This document shows positions 1 through 5,363 of a stretch of DNA of 5,462 nt, piece by piece; within the stretch, counting starts at the first letter, position 1; the number at the start of each line of letters is the position of its first letter. Position numbers and translations under genes: made by a program. Source of the DNA: Bacteroidota bacterium (GTDB lineage Bacteria > Bacteroidota > Ignavibacteria > Ignavibacteriales > Ignavibacteriaceae). The stretch spans positions 1 to 5,462 of the forward strand of contig JAJYOQ010000296.1 of NCBI GenBank assembly GCA_021796135.1, read 5' to 3'. Below the pieces are notes generated by a model, which was given only the letters and a program-made list of their open reading frames with translations, did no database searches and was not told the origin of the DNA.

Positions 1-460
1 AAGCTCTTGCATAAATTCCGGGAGAGGCATGGCCCTGAAAAAATATCTGATCGCCGTCGTAATCTTCACCTTTACCGCGGAAGAAATGATTGAAGCCTAT
101 TTCATATAAAGAAGCTGCCGAAGCGTATGTAGAGATATGCCCGCCGATACCGTGTTCTAATTTATTAGCTTTGACCACCATAGCCATTGCATTCCAGCGA
201 ATGAGGCTTTTAATTCTTCTTTCAATTTCTCTATCACCGGGAAAAGGGGGCTGTTGTTCGCGCGGAATGGTATTTATATAAGGTGTGTTTGCAGAAAAGG
301 GGACATTAACACCCGCTTTATGTGCTCTAATTTGAAGCTGCTGTAGTATGTCTATAACTCTTTCGGGACCGCCATGCTCCAAAACATAATCAAGCGAGTA
401 CAGCCATTCCCTTGTTTCAGTATCAATAAATTCTTGTTCTTTTGATTTTTCATCGTTCAT
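1..460 (-). CDS. aceE: pyruvate dehydrogenase E1 component, homodimeric type (N-terminal part, truncated by window edge)
   Basis: This is the thiamine-diphosphate-dependent E1 subunit of the pyruvate dehydrogenase complex. It decarboxylates pyruvate and passes the acetyl group to lipoyl-E2 in the cytoplasm. Only the first 153 codons are visible; the E. coli protein is about 887 residues. I translated this frame by hand. It matches the AceE N-terminus closely: 'TREWL' (16-20), 'GVNVP' (50-54), 'YINTIP' (61-66), 'ERRIKSLIRWNAMAMV' (80-95), 'GGHIS' (106-110), 'FNHFFR' (123-128) and 'FQGHASPGIYARA' (141-153). His108 and His144 correspond to the active-site His106 and His142 of E. coli AceE. The ATG at 460-458 is well supported. 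An in-frame TAA lies directly before it, and a Shine-Dalgarno AAGAGGT sits 7 nt upstream (468-474). The thiamine-binding motif lies beyond the window. Transcription runs leftward, away from the other genes. No promoter could be assigned with confidence. Confidence 0.96.
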   Translation of the reverse strand, partial: MNDEKSKEQEFIDTETREWLYSLDYVLEHGGPERVIDILQQLQIRAHKAGVNVPFSANTPYINTIPREQQPPFPGDREIERRIKSLIRWNAMAMVVKANKLEHGIGGHISTYASAASLYEIGFNHFFRGKGEDYDGDQIFFQGHASPGIYARA

Positions 461-790
461 TTAAGTTACCTCTTTTCAAATTTCAATTATCAGAAAAAAT
501 TATGTCTGTTTCGCCAGTAAAATTGATTTTGCGCTGTAGGCTTTTCACTAAAATACGTTAAATGAGCCTCTGGAAAAGACTTAAACTGGTTAGAATCATG
601 GTTAAAAATGCCTAAGAAATTTAATTCATTTGGCTAAAAGATACAATATTTTGCACTATTTGAAGGAGGTATAGTGACGCAGGAATCATTTGAAAAATAA
701 TCAGCGATACTAAAATAAGAATATAATAGATCGAGTTTGTGCCATAAAAAGGAGGAGTTGACCCGCAGTTTCGTTTTTACGGATTACGTT
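461..790. other. intergenic region without a recognisable gene
   Basis: This stretch lies between the aceE start and the terminator that ends the lipoprotein transcript. It must hold the aceE promoter and leader. The only candidate I see is a weak minus-strand CATAAT at 504-499 with no convincing -35 box. I found no tRNA or conserved RNA fold by eye and no coding frame worth calling. Two strong plus-strand Shine-Dalgarno-like strings occur, AAGGAGGT near 663-670 and AAGGAGGA near 749-756. The first is followed by an 8-codon GTG frame and the second, almost without spacing, by a 17-codon TTG frame. Neither looks like a real gene. Confidence 0.6.
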
Positions 791-816
791 AAAAAAAGAG
801 CCGCATAAAGCGGCTC
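791..816 (-). terminator. rho-independent terminator of the minus-strand lipoprotein/T9SS-tail transcript
   Basis: The minus strand reads a perfect 7-bp stem, GAGCCGC / GCGGCTC, with the 5-nt loop TTTAT (stem arms 810-816 and 798-804). A run of seven T follows directly at 797-791. This is a textbook intrinsic terminator for leftward transcription. It lies 30 nt downstream of the stop codon of T9SS-tail copy 1, so it probably ended the original T9SS gene and now ends the lipoprotein operon. On the plus strand no T-run follows the stem, so it should act in one direction only. Confidence 0.9.
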
Positions 817-827
817 AATAAAACAAT

Positions 828-973
828 CAGTAATTTATTCAATCATTATTTGAGTAAAACCATCTTTTTTATTGAAACAAATTCTCCAGCTCTTAGCTGA
901 TAGAAATATACGCCGCTTGAAAGATGGGAGGCATCAAAGCTTATATTGTATGATCCTTTATCTTTTTGTTCAT
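828..973. repeat. 146-bp direct repeat, left copy (T9SS tail DNA)
   Basis: This stretch aligns without gaps to 3377-3522 at a constant offset of 2549 bp. I count 7 mismatches in 146 positions, about 95% identity. Outside these limits the two sequences diverge at once on the 5' (coding) side. The repeat covers the last ~42 codons of the sorting domain and 18 bp after the stop. The two copies bracket the whole lipoprotein pair. Confidence 0.88.
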
Positions 974-1004
974 CGCAAAAGGTAGCCAGCCTTGTGGAGC
1001 TATT
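846..1004 (-). pseudogene. fragment of a T9SS C-terminal sorting domain (copy 1)
   Basis: The frame is open between an in-frame TAA (1007-1005) and a TAA stop (848-846), with no plausible start codon. It encodes the last strands of a T9SS type-A sorting domain: '[20 protein letters not shown]' followed by '[22 protein letters not shown]'. In the family, this tail of a secreted protein is recognised by the type IX machinery and removed or attached at the cell surface. The residues before it, 'RLATFC', look like a degraded form of the usual 'EVATLV' or 'EVKTLV' strand. Homology then ends, so the passenger and the first half of the domain, including the NPFNP motif, are missing. It lies in the same frame as the upstream lipoprotein, but three consecutive TAA codons plus the TAA at 1007-1005 rule out simple readthrough. 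It is most likely a gene remnant. Confidence 0.85.
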
Positions 1005-1070
1005 TTAATAAAACAGATAGTACCGCAAATACTATTTATCTTTTTTAAGCTTTTTACTACTCCTTTATTA
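974..1070. other. junction between lipoprotein A and the T9SS tail fragment
   Basis: On the minus strand the stop codon of lipoprotein A is repeated as TAA TAA TAA (1073-1065). A strong Shine-Dalgarno string, AAAGGAG, follows at 1066-1060 with no start codon at a usable distance. A weak hairpin with 6-bp arms ATAGTA / TACTAT (1035-1030 and 1022-1017 on the minus strand) is followed by a T-rich run. It could slow transcription, but the GC-rich terminator at 791-816 is far stronger. No gene is supported here. Confidence 0.5.
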
Positions 1071-2042
1071 TTATTTTAATTTTCCATGTAATACCATGTT
1101 GATATTGCTTATAGGATCCCAAACAGCAAAAAATACTTCTTTTTCAAATATTGCAGGAACATTCATTATACTTGTAAAGTTGTTAGAAAATTTAAATAGA
1201 TATTCTACCTCTGTACCATTATAATGCGCTAGTCCGTCTCTCATTCTTAAAAATATATCTTCCTGGTTTCTGCCGTAAATTTGATATCCGAAATTAGGTT
1301 CGTTAATTGAAAACTGCTTTACAAAATTTCGGTTTATATACCTATAGACATTCTGAGATATTAAGAAGTATATTTCCCCTCCTATATCATTAAAAACTCC
1401 AAATGAAATATTGTCCAATGTATTGGTATATATTTTTATTAATCCGCTTCCATTGAACTCATAAAATTGGACCGTATCAGATGCGCCGTTTATGCCATAG
1501 CTTAACTGATAATTATCTATACAGACTTTACTGTTCTCTTCTCTTACTCTAATGAATTGTGAATAGAAATTTGCTTCATAAACTTTTTTCCATTCAACAC
1601 CGTCATAATGCAAAATAAATCCCCTTTGAAACATTTGGTTGTCATACACAACTACTCCGACAGCATAAACATCATTTGGATTTGTTCCCCAGATATCCTG
1701 GATCTCTACTGTCTGCAATCCATTCGGCTGATATGTAAAATTGAGAGCCCAGCTCTTACCGTCGAAATGCCAAATCTTTCCACCACTTCCACACATCCAC
1801 ACATTATCTGTACTGAATCCATATAGTACATTTCCATAACATCCAGGGGGTACTTCATAATTTGTCCATTTTGTCCCGTCAAAATGAAATAGCCTATCCT
1901 TTACCGTACCTCCTGCGCCCGTTGTCCAAACATCATTTGGCGATGAGCCCCAGATTGTTGATAGTACATTTACTGGTGAAAATAACGTATCTACCGTCCA
2001 AGTGTAGTCTCTTCTACCGGGCTGAGACTCTACCGGTCCGGT
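1071..2042. repeat. 972-bp tandem duplication, copy A (lipoprotein mature region)
   Basis: This copy aligns without gaps to 2127-3098 at an offset of 1056 bp, stop codon included. Identity is uneven. The roughly 200 bp at the 5' end of the mature region (about 1850-2042) and the roughly 300 bp at the 3' end (about 1071-1370) are nearly identical to the other copy. The middle (about 1380-1560) has many substitutions. The match ends just downstream of each lipobox, so the signal peptides are not part of the duplicated unit. Confidence 0.88.
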
Positions 2043-2114
2043 TATTTTATCCTTGCATGAGTTCACCAATAATAAAATTGTTATAACTATAGGCATAAAT
2101 ATTTTTTTAATCAT
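1071..2114 (-). CDS. lipoprotein with propeller-like IWG/HFDG repeats (paralog A)
   Basis: I do not recognise a named family. The N-terminus is a lipoprotein signal peptide: a KK n-region, the core 'IFMPIVITILLL' and the lipobox V-N-S-C. Counting from the ATG at 2114, the lipidated cysteine is Cys20. A longer reading from TTG at 2126 adds four residues. I prefer the ATG because TTG abuts the upstream stop and neither site has a good Shine-Dalgarno. The mature part has repeats of the form IWG-x-x-PNDVW...G..G...HFDG-x-x-W. Three are clear in the first half, and a weaker one occurs as 'YQIYGRNQEDIF...LAHYNGTEV' near the end. This spacing suggests beta-propeller blades. The protein is probably anchored in the outer or periplasmic membrane leaflet and may bind a partner or surface ligand, which is inference. 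It is 84% identical, without gaps, to paralog B upstream, 12 bp away. It ends in three TAA codons. Confidence 0.85.
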   Translation of the reverse strand: MIKKIFMPIVITILLLVNSCKDKITGPVESQPGRRDYTWTVDTLFSPVNVLSTIWGSSPNDVWTTGAGGTVKDRLFHFDGTKWTNYEVPPGCYGNVLYGFSTDNVWMCGSGGKIWHFDGKSWALNFTYQPNGLQTVEIQDIWGTNPNDVYAVGVVVYDNQMFQRGFILHYDGVEWKKVYEANFYSQFIRVREENSKVCIDNYQLSYGINGASDTVQFYEFNGSGLIKIYTNTLDNISFGVFNDIGGEIYFLISQNVYRYINRNFVKQFSINEPNFGYQIYGRNQEDIFLRMRDGLAHYNGTEVEYLFKFSNNFTSIMNVPAIFEKEVFFAVWDPISNINMVLHGKLK

Positions 2115-2126
2115 TTCAATTCTCAA

Positions 2127-3098
2127 TTATTTTAATTTTCCATGTAATACCATGTTGATATTGCTTATAGGATCCCAAACAGCAAAAAATACTTCTTTTT
2201 CAAATATTGCAGGAACACTCATTATACTTGTAAAGTTGTTAGAAAACTTAAATAGATATTGAACTTCTGTACCATTATAGTGTGCGAGCCCGTCTCTCAT
2301 TCTTATAAATATATCTTCCGGGTTCCTGCCGTAAATTTGATATCCGAAATTAGGTTCGTTAATTGAAAACTGCTTTACAAAATTTCCGTTTATATACCTA
2401 AATACATCCTGGGATATTACAAAATACACAGCCTCGCCTATCATATTAAAAGATTCGTACGTTATTTTATCAAGAGTATTTGAATAGATTTTTGTCAATG
2501 AATTATCATTATATTCATAAACCTGAATCGTGTCCGGAGCTCCGTTAATGCCATAGCTGAACTGAAGATTATCTATATAAACTTTGCTGTTTTCTTCCCT
2601 TATCTTTCCGAATTGCGAATAGAAATTTGCTTCATAAACTTTTTTCCATTCAGTACCGTCATAATGCAAAATAAATCCCCTTTGATACATTTGATGATCA
2701 TAAAAAACTACCCCGACTGCGTATATATCCGCAGCGTTTGTGCCCCAAATATCCATAATGTTTACTGTTTGCCATCCATTTGGTTGGTATGTAAAATTTA
2801 ATGTCCAGCTCTTACCGTCGAAATGCCAGATATTGCCATCATCTCCACCCATCCAGACATTATTTCCACTAAAACCATATAACACATTACCATTACATCC
2901 CGGAGGCACTTCATAATTTGTCCATTTTGTCCCGTCAAAATGAAATAGCCTATCCTTTACCGTACCTCCTGCGCCCGTTATCCAAACATCATTTGGCGAT
3001 GCACCCCAGATTGTTGATAGTACATTTACTGGTGAAAATAACGTATCTACCGTCCAAGTGTAGTCTCTTCTACCGGGCTGAGACTCTACTGGGCCGGT
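2127..3098. repeat. 972-bp tandem duplication, copy B (lipoprotein mature region)
   Basis: This is the partner of the copy at 1071-2042. It starts directly beside copy A's signal-peptide coding region. The only unduplicated DNA between the copies is the 84 bp that encode paralog A's start, signal peptide and lipobox. Confidence 0.88.
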
Positions 3099-3200
3099 TG
3101 GGCTTTTACAACTTTGTAATATGAAAAGCGTTATTAAGGATAGCAATAACGACAAGGATTGATGTCTTCGTGATAAGACAAATTCATAAAATTTACTCAC
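2127..3200 (-). CDS. lipoprotein with propeller-like IWG/HFDG repeats (paralog B)
   Basis: This is the upstream partner of the tandem pair, 357 residues. The start is GTG at 3200-3198, with a moderate Shine-Dalgarno GAAAGGG at 3214-3208. The nearby ATG is out of frame and closes quickly. The signal peptide has an RRH n-region (11-13), a Leu-rich core (16-28) and the lipobox L-Q-S-C with Cys31. From Thr35 onward it aligns gap-free to paralog A over 323 residues, with 52 differences by hand count. Repeat units are visible at about residues 61-93 (IWGASPNDVW...HFDGTKW), 106-132 (NNVW...HFDGKSW), 148-185 (DIWGTNAADIY...HYDGTEW) and 287-313 (IYGRNPEDIF...HYNGTEV). This fits a beta-propeller-like fold. 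No catalytic motif is seen. It is probably the first gene of a two-gene transcript; no strong promoter is evident upstream. Its function is unknown. Confidence 0.86.
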   Translation of the reverse strand: MSKFYEFVLSRRHQSLSLLLSLITLFILQSCKSPTGPVESQPGRRDYTWTVDTLFSPVNVLSTIWGASPNDVWITGAGGTVKDRLFHFDGTKWTNYEVPPGCNGNVLYGFSGNNVWMGGDDGNIWHFDGKSWTLNFTYQPNGWQTVNIMDIWGTNAADIYAVGVVFYDHQMYQRGFILHYDGTEWKKVYEANFYSQFGKIREENSKVYIDNLQFSYGINGAPDTIQVYEYNDNSLTKIYSNTLDKITYESFNMIGEAVYFVISQDVFRYINGNFVKQFSINEPNFGYQIYGRNPEDIFIRMRDGLAHYNGTEVQYLFKFSNNFTSIMSVPAIFEKEVFFAVWDPISNINMVLHGKLK

Positions 3201-3273
3201 CTATTTTCCCTTTCAAAATTTTATATCCTAAAAGACAATGTGAACATAAAATAATTGTTTACTAAAAACATCA

Positions 3274-3349
3274 GTAATTTTACGTAGTTTTATCTACGTA
3301 ATTTTACGTAAGTAATTTTACGTAGATTTATCTACGTAGTTTTACGTAG
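3274..3349. repeat. two 38-bp tandem units made of TACGTA palindromes
   Basis: Unit 1 is 3274-3311 and unit 2 is 3312-3349, with 35 of 38 bases identical. Six TACGTA palindromes begin at 3281, 3295, 3305, 3319, 3333 and 3343. Their spacings are 14, 10, 14, 14 and 10 bp. Neighbouring copies form perfect longer inverted repeats: 9-bp arms TACGTAGAT / ATCTACGTA at 3319-3338, and the competing pair ATCTACGTA / TACGTAGAT at 3330-3351. The array lies between the stop of the T9SS pseudogene and the start of lipoprotein B. It could be a protein-binding array, a transcript-end structure or an expanded repeat. No T-run follows, so it is not a standard terminator. Confidence 0.85.
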
Positions 3350-3376
3350 ATAATTTGCCAATGGGGAATATACTTT

Positions 3377-3522
3377 CAGTAAATCATTCAATCATTATTT
3401 GAGTAAAACCATCTTCTTTATTGAAACAAAGTCTCCAGCTCTTAGCTGATAGAAATATACGCCGCTTGATAGATGAGATGCATCAAAGCTTATATTGTAT
3501 GATCCTTTATCTTTTTGTTCAT
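3377..3522. repeat. 146-bp direct repeat, right copy (T9SS tail DNA)
   Basis: This is the partner of 828-973, about 95% identical and in the same orientation. It is the 3' end of the longer sorting-domain pseudogene. On its downstream side it is followed by the TACGTA array rather than by a terminator like the one beside the left copy. Confidence 0.88.
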
Positions 3523-3779
3523 TAACAAGTGTTTTTACCTACCCATTGAGTCATATATCCTTAACGATACTAGACCGGCTTCCGGAAGTTGATAATTTAT
3601 TATTGTTGAAGGATTAAATGGGTTAGGATAACAACCTACAAAATAGCTGGTAATATTTTCACCCTGATTCAAATTATTATTTACAACTGCCTTGGGTACT
3701 ATTTTTCCGTAAACTGCCTGCCAATTAGTTACTACAAAGATTCTTCTGCGGAAGATACGGCAGGGAAATTCATTTGATA
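3395..3779 (-). pseudogene. T9SS type-A sorting domain, frameshifted and without its passenger (copy 2)
   Basis: Read on the minus strand, the frame gives 'VVTNWQAVYGKIVPKAVVNN', then a linker, then 'YPNPFNPSTIINYQLPEAGL' and '[11 protein letters not shown]', where it meets TAA at 3537-3535. In another frame the domain resumes as '[20 protein letters not shown]', then '[20 protein letters not shown]' and 'KKMVLLK', ending with TAA at 3397-3395. The family consensus is G-R-E-V-K-T-L-V. The junction GGT AG|GTA is explained by loss of four bases (AGAA) from GGT AGA GAA GTA. There is no start codon, no signal peptide and no passenger domain, because the fragment begins directly after the hydrolase stop. 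Such tails normally sit at the end of large exported proteins. The fragment is almost certainly non-functional, unless the frameshift is a sequencing error, and even then the 5' part is missing. Confidence 0.85.
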
Positions 3780-4619
3780 TTATTTCAGATATTTATCAAA
3801 CCAAAATTTTCTTATCAGGTCTAATTCTTTTCGGTGATTTTTAAGAAAGTGATCGCCGCCTTCAAAAAGAATTAACCGGTGAGGGATTTTCAAAGAAATC
3901 ATTTTCCGGGACATTTCTATTGCTTGCAACGGTGAAACAATTTTATCATCAACTCCGTGGACAATTAAGTAGGGAATATTCGGAAGCTGGTCTACAAAAT
4001 TTATCGCGGAACGTTTTTCAATTTCTTCATCAATATTTTTATCACCGATAAATTCTTTATAATGATCTTCCGACTGCGGATTTTTTTCAAAGTGCTGTCT
4101 GAAATTTGAAATTGCACCAACCAAAACAGCACAATTAAAGTTGTGATTTTTTTTCAAAGTTAAATATGTCATCATCCCTCCGCGGCTCCAGCCTTCGATT
4201 CCCCAATTATCATCATCCGCAAAAGAAAATTCTTTGGCAAGCGGAATTAAATTTAGAATATCATTCACTTCTTCGCCGCCAAGCTGTGGGTTGCCTTCGC
4301 CTCCGGCATTTCCACGATATTGAGATGCAAATACAACATATCCCCAACTTGCAAGCTGCCCGAACATTCCGCGGGCAGTAAAGCTGTCAATAGCTCCGTC
4401 ATTCTTTACGCCTCCTCTATTCCAAATTACACAAGGATATTTTTTTGATTTATCTTCAGGATAAGCAACATAGCCTTTAACTTTTAATCCGTCGGATAAA
4501 TAAACAATTTTCTCTACAACTGAATTTTCAAAAACTTCCTTTCCCCAGCCGCTGATAAGCATCTTTGTTTGAGTATCATTCAGATTTATTTTTTGGCGCT
4601 CTATTATTTTGGGTTTCAT
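3780..4619 (-). CDS. alpha/beta hydrolase, prolyl-oligopeptidase / dienelactone-hydrolase type
   Basis: This is a 279-residue serine hydrolase of the alpha/beta fold, probably a cytoplasmic peptidase or esterase since no signal peptide is seen. The nucleophile elbow G-W-S-R-G-G gives Ser145. The strand 'YLIVHGVDDKIVSP' (217-230) carries the H-G-x-x-D motif with Asp225, and 'GGDHFL' gives His257. Together these form a complete triad in the usual order. 'VIWNRGG' (64-70) sits where prolyl-oligopeptidase relatives have the oxyanion-loop HGGP. 'SWGYVVFASQYRGNAGGEG' (91-109) is typical of S9-like hydrolases. Residues 30-55 form the leading beta strands ('VVEKIVYLSDGLKVKGYVAYP'); the large beta-propeller of true S9 peptidases is absent. 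The start is firm because in-frame TGA and TAA codons lie just upstream. No Shine-Dalgarno is visible. The substrate cannot be inferred. The gene is divergent from the DUF192 gene. Confidence 0.92.
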   Translation of the reverse strand: MKPKIIERQKINLNDTQTKMLISGWGKEVFENSVVEKIVYLSDGLKVKGYVAYPEDKSKKYPCVIWNRGGVKNDGAIDSFTARGMFGQLASWGYVVFASQYRGNAGGEGNPQLGGEEVNDILNLIPLAKEFSFADDDNWGIEGWSRGGMMTYLTLKKNHNFNCAVLVGAISNFRQHFEKNPQSEDHYKEFIGDKNIDEEIEKRSAINFVDQLPNIPYLIVHGVDDKIVSPLQAIEMSRKMISLKIPHRLILFEGGDHFLKNHRKELDLIRKFWFDKYLK

Positions 4620-4657
4620 AATTTATCACAAAAATGAAGTTTGTTTTTTTATTGATA

Positions 4658-4665
4658 CAAAGTTA
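4658..4665 (-). promoter_or_regulatory. candidate -7 element for the hydrolase gene
   Basis: The minus strand reads TAACTTTG, an exact match to the Bacteroidetes -7 consensus TAnnTTTG. It would place transcription start about 30 nt before the ATG at 4619. No matching TTG -33 element is seen at the proper distance, so the call is tentative. Confidence 0.35.
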
Positions 4666-4682
4666 TAGAGAAATAAATTCAT

Positions 4683-4711
4683 TTTGTTGTGAATAAATTT
4701 TTATATGTTTG
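4683..4711 (+). promoter_or_regulatory. candidate Bacteroidetes-type promoter for the DUF192 gene
   Basis: TTTG at 4683-4686 and TATGTTTG at 4704-4711 match the -33 (TTTG) and -7 (TAnnTTTG) consensus, with 17 nt between them. Transcription would start near 4717 and give a leader of about 27 nt. A sigma-70-like TATAAT at 4728-4733 is an alternative, but it has no good -35 and would leave almost no leader. Confidence 0.45.
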
Positions 4712-4743
4712 TCTCATAAATTTTTAATATAATCGGCGGTCTA

Positions 4744-5301
4744 ATGCAAAAGAATGTAAAAATTCAGTCAAAGAGTTTTTCGGTGAAAAAAGAAGGGGAG
4801 AAAAAAATAAACGGTACAATTAAAATTATTGCTGCTGTCCTGTTGGCGGCAGTAATTTTATTTCTTATAATAACTAATCTCCCTAAAAAGGATAACAGCA
4901 ATAAAGATTTTATGTTTAGAAAAGACGGCGAATTAACTTTTATTGACTCCGCGAGTAACGCGGTAAAGTCAACTATTGATATTCAAATTGCGGACAATGA
5001 TTTTGACAGGGAGCTCGGTTTAATGTTCCGCAAGAGCATGGAAGAAAATCAAGGTATGCTTTTTATTTTTCCTATTGACACTATACAAAATTTTTGGATG
5101 AGAAATACATATATACCGTTGGATATGATTTTTGTGAATTCTAAGGACAAAATTGTAACTATACAGCATGCTACTAAAACTTTATCCGATCAAACTTATG
5201 CTTCAACGGCGCCCGCAATGTATGTAATTGAGGTGAGCTTAGGATTTACTGACAAATATAAAATTAAAACCGGTGATAAAATTTCATGGAAAAGAAAATG
5301 A
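4744..5301 (+). CDS. membrane-anchored DUF192 family protein
   Basis: The 185-residue protein has a short basic cytoplasmic head (1-26), one transmembrane segment (about 25-45, 'IKIIAAVLLAAVILFLIIT') and an extracytoplasmic DUF192 domain (about 63-183). Family motifs are clear: 'RELGLMFR' (89-96), 'GMLFIFP' (104-110), 'FWMRNTYIPLDMIFV' (117-131), 'APAMYVIEV' (156-164) and 'GDKISW' (177-182). DUF192 proteins are small beta-rich proteins of unknown biochemical role, usually exported. Here the uncleaved-looking anchor would tether the domain in the periplasm; the segment has no lipobox and no clear cleavage site. The ATG at 4744 is the only start before the membrane segment. The upstream GGCGGT is a weak ribosome site. 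The stop codon overlaps the first base of a hairpin. Confidence 0.93.
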   Translation: MQKNVKIQSKSFSVKKEGEKKINGTIKIIAAVLLAAVILFLIITNLPKKDNSNKDFMFRKDGELTFIDSASNAVKSTIDIQIADNDFDRELGLMFRKSMEENQGMLFIFPIDTIQNFWMRNTYIPLDMIFVNSKDKIVTIQHATKTLSDQTYASTAPAMYVIEVSLGFTDKYKIKTGDKISWKRK

Positions 5302-5363
5302 TAAGTCGTTGAAACGACTTATAGATTAGTTCGTATTTCTATACCCACGACCGAGGTCGTGGG
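5301..5363. repeat. REP-like pair of palindromic hairpins
   Basis: Hairpin 1 (5301-5322) has arms ATAAGTCGTT / AACGACTTAT around a GA centre, so 9 bp form with a TGAA loop. Hairpin 2 (5344-5363) has arms CCCACGAC / GTCGTGGG around CGAG. They are 21 bp apart. Both share the GTCGT/ACGAC core but in opposite arm order, as in paired inverted REP units. Elements of this layout are known as substrates of REP-associated tyrosine transposases (RAYT). No such transposase is in the window. Hairpin 1 begins on the last base of the DUF192 stop codon and may also help end that transcript, but no T-run follows. Confidence 0.7.

Noticed and set aside
90..281. Plus-strand 63-codon frame
   Set aside because: It is antisense to the strongly conserved aceE reading frame and has no family resemblance.
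624..692. Minus-strand ATG frame of 22 codons in the aceE upstream gap
   Set aside because: It has no ribosome-binding site, an ordinary length for chance and no recognisable features.
846..2114. Lipoprotein A fused to the downstream T9SS tail by readthrough
   Set aside because: The tail lies in the same frame, but three consecutive TAA codons at the gene end and another TAA at 1007-1005 block it, and a lipidated protein would not normally need a T9SS tail.
2115..2126. TTG at 2126 as the start of lipoprotein A
   Set aside because: It directly abuts the stop codon of the upstream gene, with no ribosome site at proper spacing; the ATG at 2114 gives a standard 20-residue lipoprotein signal peptide with KK near the start.
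1608..3124. Several plus-strand frames of 62-74 codons
   Set aside because: They are shadows of the two lipoprotein genes; the matching pairs at equivalent positions simply mirror the duplication.
3274..3349. Possible CRISPR array from the repeated TACGTA units
   Set aside because: The units are directly adjacent and nearly identical throughout, with no unique spacers of 25-40 bp between repeats, and no cas genes are present.
828..3522. Insertion sequence or composite transposon
   Set aside because: No transposase or terminal inverted repeats are present; the flanking repeats are coding tails of a sorting domain, so homologous recombination is the simpler reading.
4166..4381. Plus-strand 71-codon frame inside the hydrolase gene
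   Set aside because: It is antisense to the catalytic Ser145 region of a well-supported gene.
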